From contig NZ_JAKSXV010000035.1 of NCBI RefSeq assembly GCF_022829345.1, positions 62,001 to 126,000 on the forward strand: a DNA stretch of 64,000 nt. Direction: 5' to 3'. Shown here in pieces: positions 37,658 through 45,153 of the stretch. This DNA is from Methylobacterium sp. J-090. GTDB lineage: Bacteria > Pseudomonadota > Alphaproteobacteria > Rhizobiales > Beijerinckiaceae. How positions within the stretch are numbered: position 1 is the stretch's first letter; each line of letters begins with the position of its first letter. Both the position numbers and the translations under genes were made by a program. Below the pieces are notes generated by a model, which saw nothing but the letters and a program-made list of their open reading frames with translations, was not told the origin of the DNA and made no database searches.

Positions 37658-39243
37658 GCCTCCCTCCCCTGCTGGGCGAGGCGGAACGGCGCGTGATGCG
37701 ATTCCGGCTCGCGGTAGAGCGGATAATGCGCGCCGACGATCCGGTCCGCCAGCGCCGTGTCGAACAGGGGTTGGCCGCCGAAGCGCTCCAGGGCTTCCGG
37801 TGTCAGGCGCACGGGGCGCAGGGTCTCGCTCGCTTCTCCGAACCGGATCAGCGGGTGATCGCGCGCGATGAGCTTTTCCGTATTGCGCTCGCCGATGCGG
37901 TGGTAGCTCATGGTCTCGACTTCGAGCCCCGGCACGATGGCCTTGACCACGCCGACGCTCCCACCAGGTGGGGCGCAATCGACGTAGAGGACGTCGAAAC
38001 CGGCCTCCTCCAAGCGCTCGCGAGCGATGCGGCCCCGGGCATGGCCATCGGGGGCCGGCGTCGTCGGCAGATCCGTGAATTTCTTCGTGGTCCGTTCGGA
38101 GTAGACCGTGTCGCGCAGGGTCGCGGCGAGATCCTCTGCCGGCAGGACGATCCAGTCGAGCATGGCTTTCAGCGCCCGGCTCTCTTCGAGGTCGAGGCTC
38201 GGCAGGGCCTTGTCGATGAAGGCCTGAACGTAGCCCGGCGGGGTGACGCGCTCGGCGAATGACAAGGGACCATGGCCGAAGGCCTTGCGCACGCGGGCGG
38301 CCTGGAACTCGAGGAGCGCCTTGCGCAGGGCCCGCTCGCGGTCCGGGTCGCAGGCCTCGCCGCAGGCGGACAGGGCGATGGGCACGGGCGCGTCGGCGAG
38401 ATTGGTATCGTGGCCGACCACGTAGATGTTGGTGAGGCCGAACTGGTCGGTGGCGAATTTCGGCAGGGCCTTGATACCGAGTGCATCGAGGCGGTCCAGC
38501 ATCCCGCGCGTCTCGGGACCGAGCCCCTCCGACAGGTCGAGCATCACGCCCTGGTCCAGCGCCCGGAACAGCAAACCGTTGCCGTCGCGCTGCAGGAGTT
38601 CGAGGAGGCCGTGGCCGAGGGCGAAGTCGGTGTCGGGACCGGCGCCGAGGCCGTTGGTGATGAGGTTGGTGAAGGGCGTGTAGCCCTCCGACAGCTCGAA
38701 ATAGTCGGTGGCCGCGATGTCGAGGGGCATCAGCACGGTCTCGCCCGTGCGGGCGCGGATGGCCGGCGTCCATTCAAGCACCGAGCCACGGCCGATCGCG
38801 CTGCCCGCCGGCAGGCACAGGGTGAGGGGATCGGCCACGGACCCGGCGCCGAACACCTTCACGAGGTCGTCGTAGCTGCCGCGTTCCTTCTTGCGGGGCA
38901 TGACCGCGAGGGACGGCATCAGGTTCTCGGCGATCTCGGCGACGGCGCCGATGAGGGCCTCCTCGTCCGTCGCTCCGTAGCCGATGCCGCTCGGCATGGC
39001 GCCGACGAAGAACGGATCGTCGAGGAACAGGGACACGAACCAGACCGGGATGCCGGTGCGATCCAGGGGCGCCAGGGGAAAGCCGACGATGCGGCCTTCA
39101 GGCAGGATGTCGAGGTAGGCCCGGACGGGTTCGGGCAACGCGGCGGGCAGGCCCTCGATCCGGCGCCTGGCGCCGTAGGTGTAGGCGCGGGGAGCCTTGA
39201 TGCGCGGATTGCGGGCTCTGGCGTCCTGATCGTGTTCGCTCAC
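37654..39243 (-). CDS. YcaO family ATP-dependent protein
   Basis: A 529-residue protein from GTG 39243. YcaO enzymes use ATP to activate an amide for cyclodehydration, thioamidation or amidine formation. The family blocks are seen: GYGATDEEALIGAVAEIAEN (about 89-108), GLGAGPDTDFALGHGLLELLQRD (about 198-220), then a long DRLDALGIKALPK..IYVVGHD region and CGEACDPDRERALRKALLEFQAAR. The C-terminus does not have the PxPxP motif of azoline cyclodehydratases. No E1-like partner (ocin-ThiF) and no TfuA gene is beside it. It lies 14 bases after the oxidoreductase and overlaps the TIM-barrel gene by four. Confidence 0.85.
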   Translation of the reverse strand: MSEHDQDARARNPRIKAPRAYTYGARRRIEGLPAALPEPVRAYLDILPEGRIVGFPLAPLDRTGIPVWFVSLFLDDPFFVGAMPSGIGYGATDEEALIGAVAEIAENLMPSLAVMPRKKERGSYDDLVKVFGAGSVADPLTLCLPAGSAIGRGSVLEWTPAIRARTGETVLMPLDIAATDYFELSEGYTPFTNLITNGLGAGPDTDFALGHGLLELLQRDGNGLLFRALDQGVMLDLSEGLGPETRGMLDRLDALGIKALPKFATDQFGLTNIYVVGHDTNLADAPVPIALSACGEACDPDRERALRKALLEFQAARVRKAFGHGPLSFAERVTPPGYVQAFIDKALPSLDLEESRALKAMLDWIVLPAEDLAATLRDTVYSERTTKKFTDLPTTPAPDGHARGRIARERLEEAGFDVLYVDCAPPGGSVGVVKAIVPGLEVETMSYHRIGERNTEKLIARDHPLIRFGEASETLRPVRLTPEALERFGGQPLFDTALADRIVGAHYPLYREPESHHAPFRLAQQGREA

Positions 39244-39257
39244 GTGCTGATCCGTTC

Positions 39258-40262
39258 TCAGGCAAGGGCGTCGTAGGCACGCGCCAGAAGCCGCATGGTG
39301 TGCAGGTCGCGGGTCGCGCTGTAGGCCTCCCGCTCCACGGGACGCCGCAGGGCGGAGCCGAAGGCCCGCACCTGTTCGAGGAAGGGCGAGGCCGCGCCGT
39401 CGAAGCCGATATCTTCGGACAGGCCGGTTGACCCGTCGATGAACGCGAGGCTGCCGCCCGCCACCTGTCCCATCGTGTCGACGGCGGTGAGCTGCCCACC
39501 GGTCCCCGTCACCTCGAGGCGTCGGCGCGGCAGGGCGTCGGGGCAATTGTAGGCGACATGCAGGTTGGCGAGCACGCCGGATTCCGTGCGGCCGATGAGG
39601 AGCGCGCCGTCGTCGACGGCGTAATCCTGGGCCCGGGCCTGGGTGAGGGCCGCGAGATCGACGATGGATTCGCCGACGAGGAAATCGACGAGGTCGAGGC
39701 CGTGGGGCGCCAGATCCATCAGGGCGCCCCCGCCGGCCTTCTTCGGATCGATGCGCCAATTGTCCTGGCCGGGTACCGAGGTCCAGGCCCGGGGGAGCCA
39801 GCAGGCATAGACGATCCGCACGGCTGTGACGGTGCCGATCCGGCCTTCCGCGATCCAGTCGCGCATGGCCCGGTGCGCGGGATGATGGCGCTGGTCGAAG
39901 GCCGTGCCGTAGAAGGTCCTGTGTGTGGCGACCGCCGCCGCCATGGCTTCGGCGTCGGCGAGGCTCGCCGCCATCGGCTTCTCGCACAGGATCGCCTTGC
40001 CGGAGCGGGCCAGCGCCTCGACGGCCTCGCGGTGCAGGTGATTCGGGGTGGCGACATAGACCGCCTCGATCTCGGGGTCGGCCGCGAGATCGGCGAGATC
40101 GGCATAGGCGCGAGCCCCAAGCTCCTCAGCCGCCGCCCGCGACTCCGGGCCCGGATCGGCCACGGCCACGAGGCGATGGCCGGCCGCGCGGATGCCCGGC
40201 GCCATGTAGTCGCGCGCGACCCAGCCGAAGCCGACGATGCCCCAGGCGACGGAATCCATCAC
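39258..40262 (-). CDS. Gfo/Idh/MocA family oxidoreductase
   Basis: NAD(P)-dependent dehydrogenase of sugars or cyclitols, 334 residues. Rossmann motif GIVGFGWVARDYMAPGI at the start, VYVATPNHLHREAVEAL, the catalytic CEKPMA near 95, and DLAPHGLDLVDFLVG with the conserved Asp and His near 190. Inositol dehydrogenases and scyllo-inosose reductases are in the family. Its ATG overlaps the methyltransferase stop. With inositol-phosphate synthase and an IolE-like protein in the operon, oxidation of an inositol to an inosose is a reasonable guess. Confidence 0.9.
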   Translation of the reverse strand: MMDSVAWGIVGFGWVARDYMAPGIRAAGHRLVAVADPGPESRAAAEELGARAYADLADLAADPEIEAVYVATPNHLHREAVEALARSGKAILCEKPMAASLADAEAMAAAVATHRTFYGTAFDQRHHPAHRAMRDWIAEGRIGTVTAVRIVYACWLPRAWTSVPGQDNWRIDPKKAGGGALMDLAPHGLDLVDFLVGESIVDLAALTQARAQDYAVDDGALLIGRTESGVLANLHVAYNCPDALPRRRLEVTGTGGQLTAVDTMGQVAGGSLAFIDGSTGLSEDIGFDGAASPFLEQVRAFGSALRRPVEREAYSATRDLHTMRLLARAYDALA

Positions 40263-41443
40263 CAGCGCTCCGGCAGGTCTACGTATTCGCGGGTGCGGAT
40301 GCGATCCGCCTCGGGCGTCTCGAGGCCGCCGCCCCAGGCGAGGGTCTCGGGCCCGTCGGAATGCATCGGATAGGTGGCGCGACCGGAATATTCGGCTTCG
40401 TAGCGCTCGGAGGGCCAGACCACGCGATACCCTCCGGCGGAGTCCGGCGCGTAGAGCGGATTGAGGCGCAACAGCGTGCCGGTCCGCGGCAGGGTGATGC
40501 CGTCGACGATGGCGCGCGGCGCAGGACGCATGCCGGGGCCGGCGACGACGGAGAAGGCTTCGACTTCGGTCAGCTCGCTGGGCGCGCGCGGTGACGGCGC
40601 ACGCGCCTCGACGAGGGCGCGGGTGAGGTCCGCGTCGTCATAGACGAGGCCGTCGGGAAACAGCTCCTCGATCTCGGCCGCCGAGACGGCGCGTCCGGCG
40701 GAGAAGCCCGGCATGCCGCTGTTGTGGATGTGGCTCAGCACGAGCCAGCCGTCGTCCCCGGCATTCTGGCGCAGTTTGTCGAGAACCTCGGCTTTGCCAT
40801 CGAGAAAATAGAAGGCGTCGTTGCAGACCACGAGATCGACGGGCGCACCGGGAATCGGCCAATGCGGCGACCCGGCGTCGAAGCAGATGAGCTGGACGCC
40901 CGCTCCCACCACCCAGTGCCGGGCGACCCAGAGCTTGGCGAACACCACGTCGGCACCTGAGACCTTGAGATTTCGCTGGGAGAAATCGCGCAGGTAATGG
41001 CCGATCCCGCAGGCGAATTCGAACACGCAGACCGGATCGTTCCAGTGCGCCTCCAACAGGGCGAGACCGGCGAGGTAGGTCGGATCGCTCCAGCGGTTGA
41101 GGAAGTAGTCGCCGACCCGCCCCCACCCGAGAAGGCGCACGGCATCGCGCAAGCTGAACCGGGCGCGGTCACGCACGAGTTCGTGCAGGTCGAGGGGATC
41201 GGCCGGCGGGCCGGTCCACCAATCGTCCTGATCGGCGAGGAGGCCTTCCAGGGCAAGATCGGTCTCGCCCGCGTCGAGGAGCTTGAGCGTCCGCGCGACG
41301 AGGTCGGCGCGGTTCGTGCGCAGGTAGGGAATGCCGTCGACGACAGGCCATCGCGCGCCCGTCCCGGCTTCACGCAGGGAATGGGGCGTGTCGGCCTTCA
41401 GGGGCTCGCCGGTCTCGGGCGAGTGGAGTGCGAAGGGAATCAT
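40259..41443 (-). CDS. SAM-dependent methyltransferase with N-terminal Trm112-like segment
   Basis: A 394-residue class I methyltransferase. The first 45 residues (LHSPETGEPL, WPVVDGIPYLRT) resemble the Trm112/small zinc-like domain at the start of many natural-product methyltransferases, but without Cys. SAM motif I is VFEFACGIGHYL (140-151), post-I is SGADVVF, and motif IV-like is LVVCNDAFYFL. A C-terminal domain of about 110 residues (from 285) has no recognised match. It is the third gene of the operon, 31 bases after the HD-like gene. Confidence 0.82.
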   Translation of the reverse strand: MIPFALHSPETGEPLKADTPHSLREAGTGARWPVVDGIPYLRTNRADLVARTLKLLDAGETDLALEGLLADQDDWWTGPPADPLDLHELVRDRARFSLRDAVRLLGWGRVGDYFLNRWSDPTYLAGLALLEAHWNDPVCVFEFACGIGHYLRDFSQRNLKVSGADVVFAKLWVARHWVVGAGVQLICFDAGSPHWPIPGAPVDLVVCNDAFYFLDGKAEVLDKLRQNAGDDGWLVLSHIHNSGMPGFSAGRAVSAAEIEELFPDGLVYDDADLTRALVEARAPSPRAPSELTEVEAFSVVAGPGMRPAPRAIVDGITLPRTGTLLRLNPLYAPDSAGGYRVVWPSERYEAEYSGRATYPMHSDGPETLAWGGGLETPEADRIRTREYVDLPERW

Positions 41444-41474
41444 GGCGCCGTGTCCGCGTGATCGAACGTATGGA

Positions 41475-42398
41475 TCACGGGATATGCATGTCCGTCAGGA
41501 CACGATCATGAAACCCCTTCACCGGGCCGGCATGGACGAGTTCCATGTCGTCGAGGACGGTCGCCATGGTCAGGCCGGCCGCACGCAGGTGCTGGGCGAT
41601 CTGAAGCACGCGGTCGATGCAGTCGGCGGCATGGAAGGCGCGGCCCTCCGCCGTCGCGTCATCCGGCAGGACGGCACGGGCACGCTGCACGGTCTCGCGC
41701 AAGGCGGGATCGAGTTCATCGAGCGCCCATTGGGTGGTGCGGCCGATGATCGGGAGAAGATGGTCACCGAGCAGCATTTCGCCGGTGAAGCCGGCATCGG
41801 GCATCGCGGCGTTGTGAAAATGGTGGCTCATGGCGGCGAGGAACACGAGGGTCGGGTCGGCCCGGTAGAACGGGCTCAGGACGACACCGTAAACCGCTAC
41901 CATCAGACAATGTTCGGCGTGGTTCTCCGGCGGCTCCAGCAGGATGCGGGGCTTGCCCGGACAGGTGACACCCGCGCGCGGCTGGTGCGCCAGGGCGGAG
42001 ACGAAGGCCGGGAGCGGACCCGGAAGCACGCCACCGGTCTCACGCAGGCATGCCCGCAACCGGTCGCGCAGGGTCGGATCGACGGCGTCAGTGACGTCAT
42101 CGAATCCGGCGACGAGCACTTTGGACGCAGCCTCGGGGTAGAGGCCGGCGGCGGCGAGAAACGCCGCGTCGAGGTCGCACAGCCGCGCGGCGGCGAGCGC
42201 CTTGGCGGTGATGTCGAGGGCGACATCCTCTGCGGCCGCACCGCCCGTGAGGGCGCCCCAGCCCTGCGAGAACAAGCGCTCGGCAATGGAGCCGAGGCGG
42301 CCGGACGAATGAACCCGCTTCAGGTCGTTGAGTTCGACCAGGAGCGGACGCAGGGCGAGGGGGGCGGCAGGGCCGCCCTCCGAGGAAGCGGTCATCAA
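41475..42398 (-). CDS. Atypical HD-domain-like metal protein, function unknown
   Basis: A 307-residue helical protein. The pattern of possible metal ligands is His160/His163 (NHAEHCLMVAVYG), His192-His193-x-His195 (SHHFHNA) instead of the usual His-Asp pair, Asp201, His213 (LLGDHLLPI), His256 and Asp259 (FHAADCIDRV). This order is like HD-superfamily phosphohydrolases and the diiron oxygenases of the same fold, such as myo-inositol oxygenase. It overlaps ino1 by four bases, so a role on inositol phosphate (dephosphorylation or oxygenation) is possible. This is inference from motif order; the overall sequence is not one I recognise. Confidence 0.6.
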   Translation of the reverse strand: MMTASSEGGPAAPLALRPLLVELNDLKRVHSSGRLGSIAERLFSQGWGALTGGAAAEDVALDITAKALAAARLCDLDAAFLAAAGLYPEAASKVLVAGFDDVTDAVDPTLRDRLRACLRETGGVLPGPLPAFVSALAHQPRAGVTCPGKPRILLEPPENHAEHCLMVAVYGVVLSPFYRADPTLVFLAAMSHHFHNAAMPDAGFTGEMLLGDHLLPIIGRTTQWALDELDPALRETVQRARAVLPDDATAEGRAFHAADCIDRVLQIAQHLRAAGLTMATVLDDMELVHAGPVKGFHDRVLTDMHIP

Positions 42399-43585
42399 TT
42401 CACGCCGAGCCAGTCGAGGAGCATGGTCTGCTGCTTGCCGAAATCATGCTCGGGGCCGCGACCGTTCTTGACCATGGGCGCCTTGAAGAACGACGAGAGC
42501 TGCTCCTGCACGCCGCCGTCACCGCGCGACTTGGCGAGATCGAGGACGCGGGCGATCTCGATGACGAGGGGGGCGGCCAAGATCGAGTCCTTGCAGAGGA
42601 AGTTGACCTTGATCTGCATGCGCTGACCGAGAAAGCCGGTGACGTCGATGTTGTCCCAGGCTTCCTTGTCGTCGCCGCGCGGGCGGTAATAGTGGATGTG
42701 GACCAGATGGTCCTCGACGGGATAGCCGAGGATCGAATCCAGAACCGTGCCCTTGGTGTTGAGCTTGGACTGGAGCGAGTCCTTGTCGTTGAGGGCGAGA
42801 CCGTCGCGGTTGCCGAGGATGTTGGTGGAGAACCAGCCATCGACATGGAGGGCGCGGGCCTTGAGGGCGGGGGCCAGCACGGTCTTCATCATGGTCTGGC
42901 CGGTCTTGCCGTCCTTGCCGGCGACCGGAACGTTGAGTTCCTTCGCCATCTCCAGCAGGGCCGGCACGTCGGCGGCCACGCTCGGGGTGAAATTGGCGTA
43001 GGGCACGCCGCTCTTGATGGCCGCGTAGGCGTAGAGCATCGCCGGGCTGATGGACTCGTCGCTGGAATCGAGGCCCTTCTCGAAAGCGTCGGGCGAGTTC
43101 AGGGTCGCGGCGGTGAGATCGGGCCAGCGCTCCGTCGAGGCGAGGTTGATCACCACCACATCGTCGAGGTTGCTCTCGGCCTTGAACCGCCGCAGATCGT
43201 TGGCGATGACCGAAACCGCCTCGCGATGGTCGGCCGCGACGATGCGGTTCACACCCTCGATGTTCTTGCAGAACTTGGCGCTGCCCACCGCCGGCCAAGG
43301 CTTGATGCCCTTGAGCACCTGGGCGCCGTTCTCGATGTCCTGCTTCGTCAGCACGCCGTGGCCCGTGGCCGCGGAGGCGAGATCGTCGTCGTTGAGATCC
43401 CAACCGGCGAAAACCAGATCCTTGTAATCGGCCAGCCCCGCGACGGAGAGACCGGCCAAGGGAAGTCCGTCGAGGCGGTTCGATCCGGATTTGATCATCT
43501 CGATGCCTGCGATGGCGGTGGTGGCGACGGCGCCACCCATGCCAACGAACGCAACGCCGACACGGCGACCGGTCTGCATGCTCAT
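42395..43585 (-). CDS. ino1: Inositol-3-phosphate (1L-myo-inositol-1-phosphate) synthase
   Basis: Turns glucose-6-phosphate into inositol-3-phosphate with NAD in the cytoplasm, the committed step in inositol synthesis. The 396 residues show the Rossmann VAFVGMGGAVATTAIAG, GNIASTER-like INLASTERWPDL, and the invariant active-site segment GKDGKTGQTMMKTVLAP with WFSTNILGNRDG, all diagnostic. It is of the bacterial/archaeal short form. It is the first gene of the nine-gene operon. GGAAG upstream of ATG 43585 is a distant ribosome-binding site. Confidence 0.95.
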   Translation of the reverse strand: MSMQTGRRVGVAFVGMGGAVATTAIAGIEMIKSGSNRLDGLPLAGLSVAGLADYKDLVFAGWDLNDDDLASAATGHGVLTKQDIENGAQVLKGIKPWPAVGSAKFCKNIEGVNRIVAADHREAVSVIANDLRRFKAESNLDDVVVINLASTERWPDLTAATLNSPDAFEKGLDSSDESISPAMLYAYAAIKSGVPYANFTPSVAADVPALLEMAKELNVPVAGKDGKTGQTMMKTVLAPALKARALHVDGWFSTNILGNRDGLALNDKDSLQSKLNTKGTVLDSILGYPVEDHLVHIHYYRPRGDDKEAWDNIDVTGFLGQRMQIKVNFLCKDSILAAPLVIEIARVLDLAKSRGDGGVQEQLSSFFKAPMVKNGRGPEHDFGKQQTMLLDWLGVN

Positions 43586-43900
43586 TGGAAAAAGGCTTCC
43601 TTCATTGGGTCCACGGGGATCGCCGCTCCAAACGTCGGAGCATTCCCTCGGGCCTTAGCTAACTGGACCGCTCGCGCGTCATTCCAAGTCCAGCGGGAGA
43701 CGCTTTTTTGACGCGGTTCATCTGAACGCGCGCCGAACGTTTCGTTAAAACTTCGTGAAAACAGAGCCTTAACCATCCGTTAAGCGTGCCACGGTTGAAT
43801 CACGGCGCTGTCCCATTCTGGTCACAGCCGGCGGCGAGACATCGCCGCGCTGAACAAATCGAAGCCGCGCCCACGAAGGCAGCGGCACGAACAAGGACGA
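43586..43900. other. Divergent promoter region between ino1 and the lytic transglycosylase (315 bases)
   Basis: Locally AT-richer than its surroundings (43700-43800, with TTAAAAC and GAAAAC runs) and holding a CtrA-type box. A 64-codon frame on the minus strand (43776-43582) overlaps the ino1 ATG in ATGA, but its start lies within the box and has no ribosome-binding site. I see no other gene. Confidence 0.6.
43769..43783 (+). promoter_or_regulatory. CtrA-type box (TTAACCAT-NNN-TTAA)
   Basis: TTAACCATCCGTTAA is a full TTAA-N7-TTAA and includes the TTAACCAT half-site common in alphaproteobacteria. It lies 118 bases before the lytic transglycosylase gene and 184 bases before ino1. The match is seen; binding is inferred. 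Confidence 0.65.
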
Positions 43901-45058
43901 ATGATGGGGGTTTTCCCGGAGCCGGCGCTCTGCGCCGACGACGTGAGCCGTCTCGTGCCCAACGAGACCTTCGACGCAGATTTTTCCGTGGCCTGGCTGC
44001 CACGGACCGAGCGCCGCGCGCGCCGGACCTTGATCAAAGCCGGACGCCGGACCCTCGCCACCCTCGTGGCCGGGCTCGTCATCGGAGCGGCCCTGCCGCA
44101 GAACGCCCTGGCACCCGCAGCCGCCGCGCATGCCAGGATCGACGAGCGTGCCATGACCGCGCAAGCGCAGGCCGGGGTACACGGCGAACAAGCCCGGAAC
44201 GCGCAGGACTGGCCTGGGGTTCCCGTCCTGGAGCAGGAACCCGCGACCCTCGCCCTGATCGCGACGGATCTCGCGGGACTCGCCCCGATCCGCGATGCCG
44301 CCGGAACCGAGCGGCTGCGCTTCGGCGAGATGGCGGTGCCGCGCGAGATCGTCGAGACCATCCTGCGGGCCGCGAGCGAGACCGGCGTCGATCCGGTCTA
44401 CATGATGGCGCTCGCCGACAAGGAATCGAGCTTCTCCACGACGGTGAAGGCCGCCACATCCTCCGCCGAGGGCCTGTTCCAGTTCCTTTCGGGCACCTGG
44501 CTCGAACTCATCCGCGCCTACGGCGCCCGTCACGGGCTCGAGGACGAGGCCGCCGCGGTGACGGGGCGCGGCAGCGCCATCACGATTTCCGACGAGGTCA
44601 CCCGCACCCGCGTCCTGCGCCTGCGCCAGGACCCCTACGTCGCCGCCCTGATGGCGGGTGAGCTGATCAAGCGCGACCGGGGCCGGATCGAGCAACGCAT
44701 CGGCCGGGATCTCACCACGGCGGAACTCTACTTCGCGCATTTCCTCGGCACGGCGAGTGCCGGACGCTTCCTCGCCCTGAACGCGGAGAAGCCCGGCCAA
44801 GTGGCCAAGCAGGCCTTCAAGGCCGCCGCGAAAGCGAATCGCAGCCTGTTCACCGAGAAGGCCGGCAAGGGCCGGCGCAGCCTCACGGTGGCGGAGGTTC
44901 GCGAGAAGATCGGCGGGATGATCGACCGACGCCTCGACCAGTACGAGGGTGTGGCGGCACTGGCCGCCCCCGAAGTCAAGGTCGAGCTCCCGACCCTGGA
45001 GGCCGAGGCCAGCGAGGCGGCGCCCATCCATCGCGTCCAGGTGACAGCGGCCGAGTAA
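43901..45058 (+). CDS. SLT-like lytic transglycosylase-domain protein
   Basis: A 385-residue protein. Residues 1-45 are cytoplasmic and charged, followed by a hydrophobic segment (TLATLVAGLVIGAALP) that acts as signal or anchor. A goose-lysozyme-like domain comes after about residue 150: ADKESSFSTTVKAATSSAEGLFQFLSGTW, with the catalytic Glu in KESSF, then AYFAHFLG-like LYFAHFLGTASAG. It cleaves peptidoglycan glycan strands between MurNAc and GlcNAc. ATG 43901 or 43904 may be used. A CtrA box lies upstream, which fits cell-cycle control of wall remodelling. Confidence 0.85.
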   Translation: MMGVFPEPALCADDVSRLVPNETFDADFSVAWLPRTERRARRTLIKAGRRTLATLVAGLVIGAALPQNALAPAAAAHARIDERAMTAQAQAGVHGEQARNAQDWPGVPVLEQEPATLALIATDLAGLAPIRDAAGTERLRFGEMAVPREIVETILRAASETGVDPVYMMALADKESSFSTTVKAATSSAEGLFQFLSGTWLELIRAYGARHGLEDEAAAVTGRGSAITISDEVTRTRVLRLRQDPYVAALMAGELIKRDRGRIEQRIGRDLTTAELYFAHFLGTASAGRFLALNAEKPGQVAKQAFKAAAKANRSLFTEKAGKGRRSLTVAEVREKIGGMIDRRLDQYEGVAALAAPEVKVELPTLEAEASEAAPIHRVQVTAAE

Positions 45059-45153
45059 GGCCGCAAGCGTAGCCCCGCGCGAAAAAATCGGTTTAGAACC
45101 GGGACATGCGACGGCCCCGCCCCCGTGGGTGCCGACGACCGTCGAGTGACCCC

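Noticed and set aside
43582..43776. 64-codon minus-strand frame ending in ATGA overlap with ino1, possible YcaO precursor peptide
   Set aside because: Its ATG lies inside the CtrA box and has no ribosome-binding site; composition shows no core-peptide features such as clustered Cys, Ser or Thr at the end. Conservation would be needed to revive it.
45106..45153. N-terminal extension of the penicillin-binding protein
   Set aside because: No ribosome-binding site, and the added residues look like random GC-rich sequence; ATG 45154 is more likely.
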